DNA of 64,000 bases from Rufibacter tibetensis (GTDB taxonomy: Bacteria > Bacteroidota > Bacteroidia > Cytophagales > Hymenobacteraceae), in assembly GCF_001310085.1 (NCBI RefSeq), contig NZ_CP012643.1, forward strand, positions 5,090,001-5,154,000, written 5' to 3'. Each line of letters begins with the position of its first letter. Position 1 is the stretch's first letter. Below are positions 36,689-43,801 of this stretch, piece by piece. Below the pieces are notes generated by a model. It searched no databases and was not told where the DNA came from. It saw only the letters and a program-made list of their open reading frames with translations. The translations under genes and the position numbers were made by a program.

Positions 36689-39187
36689 TTACCCATTACT
36701 ATCCCCTTCTGATTTAGCGTCATCGTTGTTGATTTTTTTCTTGCGTTTTGGCTGCCCTTTGGCAGTTACTTTACCAAACTTGTAGCTGCCGCTAATTTTA
36801 AACTGACGGGCATAGAGGTACATGTTGTTAGTCTGCTCTACCGATGGCGTTTTCAAAATGATTTTCTGCTTCAGGGTTTCATTGAATGGATTGTCTACCC
36901 CCACGCTAATGCTTCCGTTTTTGGCGAGGATGTCTTTTTTGACCGCAAAGTTATAAATTGCAAAAGGGTAAACCTTTCCTTGTAAGGTAACTTTAGGTGA
37001 GTTGTACTGGGCAAAAGCCTGGGCACTGATTCCTTTGTTGAAAGCATAAGATACATTCAGGTTTGAATTATACATCATGCTGGCATTGGAGGCATTCAGA
37101 AGCGTGCCTTCACTTTCCAGATCATTGTAAAAAACATTTACATTGGCGCTCACGCTACCTTTTTTCAAGAACTTGGCGCTACTGAAAAGGCTTACCCCGT
37201 AACTTGAGTTCCGGCCGATATTGGCAAAGGTGGTGTAATTCACGCCTTCTTGGTTAGGGATTATGTAGGATTCAATAGAATTGTTGGTTTGCCGCCAGAA
37301 GAAAGAGGCATTCACCGAGAAGCCATTCTTGAAAAAGGTACTGTAGCCCAACTCATAAGCATTGGTGATCTCAGCCTGCAGATTGGGGTTCCCCACCTGA
37401 ATGTTGAACGTGTCTGTGCGGTTCTCAAACGGGTTCAGGTAACCTAATTGCGGCCGCTGAATACGTTTGGTGTAGTTGAATTTAACCGTTTGGTTGTTTT
37501 TTAATGATCTGGAGATGGCAATGCTGGGAATGAAGTTGTCATAGTCCTGCACTACCGATGTTTTGGAGGAGGTAAAGTCACCGTTCACGTGGGTGTACTC
37601 ATACCGGGAACCCAGTTTGAAATTGTATTTCTTTTGCAAGCTGAATTCATAGGATGCATACGCTGCTCCTACGTTCTGGTCATAGGAAAATACATCGGTG
37701 CGGTTAGGTACCTCCACAAAAGGTGCTGAAGGCGGATTGGCCTGTAAAAACTGGAAATCACTTTCGGCGTAGCGCAGAATAACTTTTGCTCCTACCTCCA
37801 GGAGGTGTTTGTTTTTAAAAGGATGGGTATAATCTACCTGAAAGGTCTTTTCCTCGTTGTACGCATCGTTCAGGTTTTGCTCTTTCAAGGTTAACTGTTG
37901 GTCGCGGTTAAGCACATCAGTAAAGTGGGCATTATTGCGGTTGCTGCGGCTCAACAAACCCAAAACACTGAGTTCCTGGCCCGGTTTTGATAACTGGGTG
38001 GTAAAATCCAGGTTAAGGTCGTAGTTGAGATTGTCAAAGGCACTGCGGTTCTTTCTGGTATTGGCAGCAGTTACCCTGTCATTCCTAAACTGGGTGGAAG
38101 TAAGGGAAGAATTATACGCAAACTCCCCGCTCTGCATCCGGAGGCCCGCTGATAAGCTGCTTTTCTTGCTCAGGTCGTAGTCCGCACCTAACTGCAGCAT
38201 TTGAAACTGCCCTTCCCGACTTCCTGCCATAGTTTGGCTCAGGCGATCAATGGCCGGTATACCCCTGTAGTAAGTCTCTCTATTGCTTTCCAAAGGATTA
38301 TTCCGCCAGTTACGCCCAAGAGAGGTATTCAGCCCGAACTTGCCTTTTCGGTAAATTACGCTTCCGTTTACACCGCTGATGCGGTTTCCATAGGTAGCGT
38401 TCACCACTCCGTTTATCCCCTGTAAGCTGTTTTTCTTGGTAATGATATTGATGATTCCGGCAGTGCCTTCCGCGTCGTATTTAGCCGAGGGGTTCGTGAT
38501 GATTTCTACGCTCTTAATCAGGTCAGAAGGAATCTGCTGCAGGGCGGCTGCCACGCTGGTTGCCATAACCGCCGAGGGTTTGTTGTTAATGAGCACCCGT
38601 AAGTTAGAGCTGCCCCGCAAGGACACATTCCCGTCTAAATCAACGGTTACTCCTGGTACTTTCTTCAGGACATCGCTGGCAGTGCCACCTATGTTGGTGA
38701 TGTCTTTTTCAGCGTTGTACACCATGCGGTCTACCTTGTCTTCAATCAGGAGTCTATCGCCGGTTACGGCCACTTCATCCAGAACTTTAGTATCAGATTT
38801 TAAAGAAATAGCGCCCACGTTGACTTCCTCTTTGTTACTGATGCTGATGTTCTCAATCACCCTGGATTGATACCCCAGAAAGCTGACGGATAATTGGTAC
38901 AGCCCAGCAGGCACACGTACCAGGGAGAACTTTCCTTTATCATCTGAAACGGTGCCATCTACTGTTTTACCGGTTGCTTTGTCCACCAAGGAGATGGTCG
39001 CGAACTCCACCGGTTTCTGTACGGCTTCATCTAAGATAACCCCAGCTATTTTCCCATTCCCTTTAGGAACAGATTGGGCTGCAACTGCAACATGCTTTGT
39101 GTTGTCGGGCTTGTTTTCCGGAGCCTGGGCAAAAGTAACGCGCGCCGACAGAAGGCCGGCAAAAGCCAGAAGTAATACGTTTTTCAT
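36689..39187 (-). CDS. Outer-membrane beta-barrel receptor (TonB-dependent-receptor-like)
   Basis: 832 residues. Signal peptide (ends RVTFAQ), carboxypeptidase-regulatory-like beta-sandwich (about 45-130, GKIAGVILDEAVQKPVEFAT and AGLYQLSVSFLGYQS), plug-like domain (about 140-255, VPGVTVDLDGNVSLRGSSNLR and IEIITNPSAKYDAEGTAGI, shown in parts) and a C-terminal barrel. This is the large Bacteroidetes family of outer-membrane beta-barrel proteins related to TonB-dependent receptors. No SusD partner gene is adjacent, so it is not a Sus-type glycan pair; the ligand is unknown. The C terminus after the barrel is charged (KKKINNDDAKSEGDSNG). Confidence 0.88.
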   Translation of the reverse strand: MKNVLLLAFAGLLSARVTFAQAPENKPDNTKHVAVAAQSVPKGNGKIAGVILDEAVQKPVEFATISLVDKATGKTVDGTVSDDKGKFSLVRVPAGLYQLSVSFLGYQSRVIENISISNKEEVNVGAISLKSDTKVLDEVAVTGDRLLIEDKVDRMVYNAEKDITNIGGTASDVLKKVPGVTVDLDGNVSLRGSSNLRVLINNKPSAVMATSVAAALQQIPSDLIKSVEIITNPSAKYDAEGTAGIINIITKKNSLQGINGVVNATYGNRISGVNGSVIYRKGKFGLNTSLGRNWRNNPLESNRETYYRGIPAIDRLSQTMAGSREGQFQMLQLGADYDLSKKSSLSAGLRMQSGEFAYNSSLTSTQFRNDRVTAANTRKNRSAFDNLNYDLNLDFTTQLSKPGQELSVLGLLSRSNRNNAHFTDVLNRDQQLTLKEQNLNDAYNEEKTFQVDYTHPFKNKHLLEVGAKVILRYAESDFQFLQANPPSAPFVEVPNRTDVFSYDQNVGAAYASYEFSLQKKYNFKLGSRYEYTHVNGDFTSSKTSVVQDYDNFIPSIAISRSLKNNQTVKFNYTKRIQRPQLGYLNPFENRTDTFNIQVGNPNLQAEITNAYELGYSTFFKNGFSVNASFFWRQTNNSIESYIIPNQEGVNYTTFANIGRNSSYGVSLFSSAKFLKKGSVSANVNVFYNDLESEGTLLNASNASMMYNSNLNVSYAFNKGISAQAFAQYNSPKVTLQGKVYPFAIYNFAVKKDILAKNGSISVGVDNPFNETLKQKIILKTPSVEQTNNMYLYARQFKISGSYKFGKVTAKGQPKRKKKINNDDAKSEGDSNG

Positions 39188-39767
39188 AAGTGTTTCTTAA
39201 AGAGTAAGTTATATACCACCTATCAGAAGAAGCCCAGTCTACATTCTGTCACCTACTCTTAGGATTGTGTAAGGAGGAAGCCAGAAATCAAGACTGTAAT
39301 TGCTTAGCGATGGGACAAGATTAGCCTGCATTTAGCAGTTCAGAAACTAAATGTGATGAAAGCCAGAGAAAATGGGGTGAACACTAATTCACCTGTCTAA
39401 TTAGGTAGTTTCAGCAGAGAACAGACTATGGAATCCATTTAAATTTGGAAATTGATGGGCAGAAATCAATTCTTCAACCAAGTAAAAGCGGAACAAATGA
39501 AGCTTCTGATCAGAAAAGCTTAAGGAAACAACATGTGCAACAACTTGCTTAGAATATTTTGAATATTTAACATTTTTTAACACAACTATAGAGAAAACAG
39601 CCTCTAAACAGCTATAGATGGGATTTTAGAATGCAATAGAATCTGCCTTTTCACATGAAATGAATTCCGGCAATCTTATTTGAAGATGCATTTACCAGGC
39701 CTAAGCTAACGCAGAGGTGTACTAGCTGGCTCATTCACGTCTTCTCAAATCTTGCGTAAAAGGAACC
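39188..39767. other. 580-base divergent gap receptor / msrA
   Basis: AT-rich region containing the half motif AGAGAAAACAGCCTCTAAAC near 39592-39612. A 60-codon minus-strand frame (39401-39583) has no supporting features. I see no strong promoter match. Confidence 0.5.
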
Positions 39768-40460
39768 ATGAACCCCTTTGAAGAAGATAAAATACCCGCT
39801 ATTGACAAGCTCACGTACTCCTCTCCAAAAACCGCTACATTAGCGATGGGCTGCTTCTGGAGTCCGGAGTCCCTTTTTGGGTCTATAGGTGGTGTGATCA
39901 GAACCAGGGTAGGTTTTGCCGGAGGAACCACGGAGAACCCAACCTACCGCACCCTCGCTGATCATATTGAAACGGTACAGCTGGACTTTGACCCAGAGCA
40001 GATATTATATGCCCAGCTACTGGAGAACTTCTTTGCCCACCATACCCCTACCAAGGAGCCCCGCAAGCGGCAATACACCTCAGCCATTTTCTATCATTCT
40101 CCTGAACAGAAACAAGCAGCCCATGAGGCCATGAAAGCTGCTGAAGTGAGGCTTGAACAAAAAGTAATGACGGAGGTACTTCCCTACCAGGTATTTTACC
40201 TCGCAGAGGAAAGGCACCAAAAATGGAAGCTACGGCGGGTACCTGCAGTTCTGAATGAATTGCAGAAAATCTACCCTAAAGAAGAGGCATTCAACAACTC
40301 TACTGCCGTTGCCCGGGTGAACGGGTATCTTGGTGGAAACGGAGAAAAGGAAAGGTTTATGGAAGAAATGGGGAGCTTAGGCCTCTCCTACCCCGTACAG
40401 CAAACGTTGCTGGCCCATTTCTTGGCCAAGGACTTAGGAGATCTCCCGTTCAAGGGTTAA
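39768..40460 (+). CDS. msrA: Peptide methionine-S-sulfoxide reductase MsrA
   Basis: Reduces the S-epimer of methionine sulfoxide. The catalytic motif is MGCFWSPESLF (Cys at about residue 28). VGFAGGTTENPTYRTLADHIETV follows in two parts with the expected Gly and His residues, and FFAHHTPT and RKRQYTSAIFYH complete the core. At 230 residues it is longer than a bare MsrA (about 175), with a C-terminal extension after about residue 165 that I do not recognise. Two msrB-type genes lie next door on the other strand. No signal peptide, so cytosolic. Confidence 0.92.
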   Translation: MNPFEEDKIPAIDKLTYSSPKTATLAMGCFWSPESLFGSIGGVIRTRVGFAGGTTENPTYRTLADHIETVQLDFDPEQILYAQLLENFFAHHTPTKEPRKRQYTSAIFYHSPEQKQAAHEAMKAAEVRLEQKVMTEVLPYQVFYLAEERHQKWKLRRVPAVLNELQKIYPKEEAFNNSTAVARVNGYLGGNGEKERFMEEMGSLGLSYPVQQTLLAHFLAKDLGDLPFKG

Positions 40461-40480
40461 GAATCAACTTCTTTATCTGC

Positions 40481-40517
40481 TTTGGGCTAGATTTCCGGAA
40501 AAAAGCACCAAAACAAA
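40481..40517. repeat. Copy of dispersed palindromic motif
   Basis: TTTGGGCTAGATTTCC then GGAAAAAAGCACCAAAAC, just past the msrA stop codon; imperfect but in register with the other copies. Confidence 0.45.
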
Positions 40518-40521
40518 ATAC

Positions 40522-40635
40522 CCCGCTGGCGCGAGCCTCTGGCTCGTGTCCGCTGGCGTTTTGGAAGCTACCGTTTCAGAGTAAAACTGTAGATCCAATA
40601 TTTATGGACACGAGCCGGAGGCTCGCGCCAGCGGG
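40522..40635. repeat. REP-like inverted repeat between msrA and msrB
   Basis: 30-nt arms at 40522-40551 and 40606-40635 differ at a single base. Each arm contains the smaller palindrome CGAGCC-nnn-GGCTCG. A 54-nt spacer separates them. GC-rich composition contrasts with the surrounding A/T-rich gap. This is the architecture of a paired REP element; it also separates two converging genes. Confidence 0.75.
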
Positions 40636-40655
40636 AATTTTATAATAAAACAATC

Positions 40656-40970
40656 CTACTTCTGCAGGAGAATAGACTCAGCGTTGATGCAGTAACGGAC
40701 CTGGCTGGGGGTTCGTGGATCTGGGAATAAATGCCCCAGGTGCAGACCGCATTGGTGACACAGCAGTTGAATACGCTCACGGCCATAGGTCTCCAATAAG
40801 TGCTGCTGTACATTTTGCCCCAGGTGTGCCCAGAAGCTGGGGAAGCCGGTCTTGGAATCAAACTTCTGGTCAGAGGAAAACAAAGGTGTACTGCATTGGC
40901 TGCAATGGTAGGTTCCTTTTGGTTGACTCTGCTCGTTTAGGTCCCAGTCTATTTTCCTGTTCTCAAACAT
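40656..40970 (-). CDS. Second, short MsrB-type methionine-R-sulfoxide reductase
   Basis: 104 residues, shorter and more divergent than the neighbouring MsrB. It keeps both zinc CxxC pairs (YHCSQCSTPLFSS and LCHQCGLHLGH), GFPSFW, HLGHLFPD and the catalytic RYCINAES near the C terminus, so the active-site Cys is present. The N-terminal segment of a standard MsrB is missing. Its start overlaps the end of the kinase gene by 8 bases, so it is translationally coupled to it. Reduces the R-epimer of methionine sulfoxide. Confidence 0.82.
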   Translation of the reverse strand: MFENRKIDWDLNEQSQPKGTYHCSQCSTPLFSSDQKFDSKTGFPSFWAHLGQNVQQHLLETYGRERIQLLCHQCGLHLGHLFPDPRTPSQVRYCINAESILLQK

Positions 40971-41418
40971 CTGCCGTTGGTTTTCTCCATTCCTCCACTA
41001 TAAAATCATCGTCTTGGATGCGTACACTGTAAATCTGGTCAAATCCTTCCTCAAAGGAAGGTGGTTCCAGCTTTTTGCGTACATCATACAAGGCGATGTC
41101 TTTTACTTTGTCTCTTCCTTCGCGGGCACTGTTGCGGGCCAGGGCATCCTGAACGGAAGTTTGAAAGAAATACGCCACCACCTGGTAGCGCCGTTCTTTC
41201 AACTGGGCAATGTACCCTGCCCTATCTTCTTTCCTGGGGTTGGTATTGTCTATTACCAGTTTGGCGCTGGTTTTCAGGCAAAGCTGCAGGAACAGGCGCT
41301 CCCGGTTACGGGTTCTGAGCAGGTCCATGCTGATGCGCACGTGGGAGTTGAAGAATCGTTGCTTGTAAAACGTGGACTTCCCCGACGCCTGCAACCCCAT
41401 GAAGATAATGCCTTCCAA
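40963..41418 (-). CDS. P-loop kinase-like ATPase
   Basis: 151 residues. The Walker A motif is MGLQASGKSTFYKQRF (about residues 7-22) and VIDNTNPRKEDR (about 55-66) resembles the acceptor-side motif of polynucleotide-kinase-like and zeta-toxin-like P-loop kinases. No nuclease domain is fused. It lies between two msrB genes, 15 nt after the first and overlapping the second by 8 bases, so the three form one operon. The phosphorylated substrate is unknown; the operon suggests a role in oxidative stress repair, by inference only. Confidence 0.8.
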   Translation of the reverse strand: MEGIIFMGLQASGKSTFYKQRFFNSHVRISMDLLRTRNRERLFLQLCLKTSAKLVIDNTNPRKEDRAGYIAQLKERRYQVVAYFFQTSVQDALARNSAREGRDKVKDIALYDVRKKLEPPSFEEGFDQIYSVRIQDDDFIVEEWRKPTADV

Positions 41419-41433
41419 CCGCTTCTAAATTGG

Positions 41434-41817
41434 TTATTTATCCTGCGCAGGCACAAACTCCATCGAGATGGAATTCACACAATGGCGGGTGTTCTTTGAG
41501 GTAAACCGCTCACCAAGGAACACGTGCCCTAGGTGACCTCCGCAGTTGGAACACACAATCTCGGTACGGCGCCCATCAGCGTCTGGCACGCGGTTCACGG
41601 CTCCTTCAATTTCATCATCAAAGCTTGGCCAGCCGCAATGTGATTCAAATTTATCTTCAGAGCTGTACAGTGGCGCATTACAGCGGCGGCAGATATACGT
41701 GCCTGGCTCTTTTACGGTGTACAGTTTCCCGGTGAAGGGACGCTCCGTGCCTTTGTGCAGGATGACGTATTCTTCTTCGGGGGTGAGGTCGTTATATTTT
41801 TTTTCTTGGTTTTCCAT
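41434..41817 (-). CDS. msrB: Peptide methionine-R-sulfoxide reductase MsrB
   Basis: 127 residues from the ATG at 41817 (MENQEKKYN). Zinc pairs CRRCNAPL and [22 protein letters not shown] and the catalytic Cys in RHCVNSISM. It has the complete MsrB fold, with an N-terminal [18 protein letters not shown] helix-strand segment. Reduces methionine-R-sulfoxide using thioredoxin; no signal peptide. It is first in the minus-strand msrB-kinase-msrB operon. Confidence 0.95.
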   Translation of the reverse strand: MENQEKKYNDLTPEEEYVILHKGTERPFTGKLYTVKEPGTYICRRCNAPLYSSEDKFESHCGWPSFDDEIEGAVNRVPDADGRRTEIVCSNCGGHLGHVFLGERFTSKNTRHCVNSISMEFVPAQDK

Positions 41818-41916
41818 GGTTCTGTTCAAGTTGACTTCTGGTGTTTGTACTGACTTTAGGCAGGTCTCGTTGCTGTTTACCTAACGTTGCAAAGTTAAAT
41901 AGAATTGCAAATGGTG

Positions 41917-41950
41917 GTTTAAGGGCTGTTTTGGTAAAAAAAAGTAAAAA
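41917..41950. repeat. Copy of dispersed palindromic motif
   Basis: GTTTAAGGGCTGTTTTGGTA with a degraded right half (AAAAAAAGTAAAAAC), adjoining the hairpin at 41955-41983. Confidence 0.5.
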
Positions 41951-41954
41951 CAAA

Positions 41955-41983
41955 ATCGCCACTCCCATTATGAAAGTGGCGAT
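41955..41983 (-). terminator. Terminator of the 42030-42641 lipoprotein gene
   Basis: Stem ATCGCCACT / AGTGGCGAT (41955-41963 / 41975-41983), 11-nt loop. On the minus strand it is followed by TTTGTTTTTAC. Confidence 0.8.
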
Positions 41984-42029
41984 GGATACTACGACAGAAC
42001 GTATTTTATAAGCTACTTCGGTATGTGTC

Positions 42030-42641
42030 TTAATTGTAACATTGATTATAGTTGTGCCAATTCACTTTCTTAAACAGGAATTCGCCTTTTTCAAAAGAAA
42101 CAGAGTCCTGGGGGTTAGCTTCATTGTAAAGGGTACCGTAGAAAGTTCCTTTAATGCCTTTCTGGGAGAAGCCGGGTAAATCATAAAACTCCTTTACCTC
42201 TACCCAAAAAGCAGGTTTGTCTGTCTTATTGACGTACACTTTAGGAGCCCCTCCTGAGGTGTTAACCCGAAGGCTTACATAGGAGACAAAATCTTCTTTG
42301 TAGGAGTTTGTAATTGGGTAAACTCCTACCCTTGTCAGGTCAAATATTTGTAGTCTAAGTCCTTCCTCGCTCCAGGTATTGTCCACCATTTTTGCATCTC
42401 TACTTGCCACAATAGTGAAATAAGGCTTGCCTCCTAAATAAGACCATGCCCCATGAAATTTCTGCATGCATTTATCCTCACCTATTTGGCTGGGTTGCCA
42501 CCTTTGGTTGTTAAGCTGCATACTAAAGGAAGTCACAGGCTCTGGAGTTTGATCCACAGCATCATCATCTTGCTGGCAGCCTACTAGCAAGAGGAACACC
42601 CCATATAAAAGCGGTAATACAAATTGAATTCTCCTTTTCAT
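42030..42641 (-). CDS. Lipoprotein of unknown function
   Basis: 203 residues with lipobox LLLVGCQQDDD (Cys at about residue 22). The body is beta-rich, begins SFSMQLNNQRWQPSQIG and resembles uncharacterised Bacteroidetes lipoproteins of the DUF5025 type, though I am not certain of the family. Three further Cys residues (including KCMQKF) could form a disulfide after export. It ends before the terminator at 41955-41983. Confidence 0.7.
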   Translation of the reverse strand: MKRRIQFVLPLLYGVFLLLVGCQQDDDAVDQTPEPVTSFSMQLNNQRWQPSQIGEDKCMQKFHGAWSYLGGKPYFTIVASRDAKMVDNTWSEEGLRLQIFDLTRVGVYPITNSYKEDFVSYVSLRVNTSGGAPKVYVNKTDKPAFWVEVKEFYDLPGFSQKGIKGTFYGTLYNEANPQDSVSFEKGEFLFKKVNWHNYNQCYN

Positions 42642-42732
42642 AACTAATATTAGATAAGATTTTAAGATTAAAGACTTAAACTATATTACTAAATGATTAA
42701 ATATTGTATAAGGAGAGTTTTGGTAGCTTATA

Positions 42733-43113
42733 TCACCTCAATACATGAAGCGCCAATATTTTTTGCACCTCATAGACATTCACAGACTTGTTGAAGTTCT
42801 TCCGGATACTGGGCTCCACCTCACCCGATACCCATATTTTCAGCTCGGCGTCCAATTCAAACGTACCGGCTGTTTCCACGCTAAACCGGGAGATACTTTT
42901 GTAGGAGATGGACAGGTATTCCACTTTACTTCCGGTAACGCCTCTCACTTCAATGATGATCAGCCTTTTGGAAGTAAAGATGAACGTGTCGCGTATCAGT
43001 TTGAAACCAAGTTCTATCTCTTCTCCTTCGGCGAGCAGTTTGCCGTAATCTTTTAATAAATCACTTTGGCTAACCGCTCCTGCGTTACCCAGTAAGGCTG
43101 AAAAGAATCCCAT
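42733..43113 (-). CDS. Bacterial PH-domain protein
   Basis: 126 residues forming one bacterial pleckstrin-homology domain (DUF1696 / bPH_1 type): DLLKDYGKLLAEGEEIELGF, TFIFTSKRLIIIEV, SISYKSISRFSVETAGTFEL and a C-terminal helix. No membrane segment. Its function in bacteria is mostly unknown, with links to envelope stress. It starts 4 nt after the stop of the 43118 membrane-protein gene, so the two form an operon. Confidence 0.85.
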   Translation of the reverse strand: MGFFSALLGNAGAVSQSDLLKDYGKLLAEGEEIELGFKLIRDTFIFTSKRLIIIEVRGVTGSKVEYLSISYKSISRFSVETAGTFELDAELKIWVSGEVEPSIRKNFNKSVNVYEVQKILALHVLR

Positions 43114-43117
43114 GTTT

Positions 43118-43507
43118 TTAGAGTTTAAGATGTAAGGTTAGAAAAGTTGCAGCTGAAGATTGGCCTGTTGAGGGGCTGGGAGAAAGTCGTCGTAGTTCTA
43201 GGGAAGTAGCAGCATTCATCGCCCTTTTCCTGTTCTTACCAGCCGAAATGAAGAACGGGATACTTCCCAACGTTAAACCGGCACCTCCTATGACTACAAA
43301 AGGAAGAGTATCAAAAGACACATTCCCTGGGGCCGCATACGCAAGCAGGGCCATTCCTCCACCTAAGAATATGAACCCAGCGACCTTTTGGCTTTTGCTC
43401 AATTCCAGGTACTCAGCTTTCGTTTTAAGCGGAATAATTGCTTTCTCCTGGCTGTAGACTTTACCCGCAAACAGGAGCAAAAACATCAAAATGAAAATAG
43501 ACCTCAT
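43118..43507 (-). CDS. Small exported or membrane protein of unknown function
   Basis: 129 residues: signal peptide (ends LFAGKVYSQ), then two hydrophobic segments (VAGFIFLGGGMALLAYAAP, about 42-60, and LPFVVIGGAGLTLGSIPFFI, about 68-87) and a basic, Ser-rich tail. The second half is hydrophilic. I do not recognise the family. It is encoded directly upstream of the PH-domain protein gene with a 4-nt gap and so is probably its partner. Confidence 0.7.
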   Translation of the reverse strand: MRSIFILMFLLLFAGKVYSQEKAIIPLKTKAEYLELSKSQKVAGFIFLGGGMALLAYAAPGNVSFDTLPFVVIGGAGLTLGSIPFFISAGKNRKRAMNAATSLELRRLSPSPSTGQSSAATFLTLHLKL

Positions 43508-43620
43508 TTCTTTCTTTTAGATTAGCTCTGTGTACCATCGCAGATCATACACCATAGTTATGGAAGGCCTTTCCAAAGACTTCAGAAGGTTTCTTTCCCT
43601 GTTTACGTTTCCTTTTCCAT

Positions 43621-43655
43621 TTCTGCTTATCTTTTAAAAAAAGAGCTTTAAAACG
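43621..43655. repeat. Copy of dispersed palindromic motif
   Basis: TTCTGCTTATCTTTTAAAA followed by AAAGAGCTTTAAAACGGGA; only partly symmetric. Confidence 0.4.
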
Positions 43656-43801
43656 GGAGTGCTATCGCGCATGGGTAGCCCATACTTTTCAGTATTTTGA
43701 GCATTGATATTGAATGTGCAATATATTGAGTTCAAATTAATAAATTATTATAAATAGGTGAGCTTTAACAATTTAGTAACTTCTACAAAAAACATATACC
43801 A

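Noticed and set aside
39401-39583. 60-codon minus-strand frame upstream of the receptor gene
   Set aside because: No promoter, no homology signature and composition unlike coding sequence; lies in a divergent regulatory gap.
41014-41499. 161-codon plus-strand frame
   Set aside because: Antisense to the kinase and msrB genes, which carry clear motifs; overlap of this size with real genes makes it a shadow.
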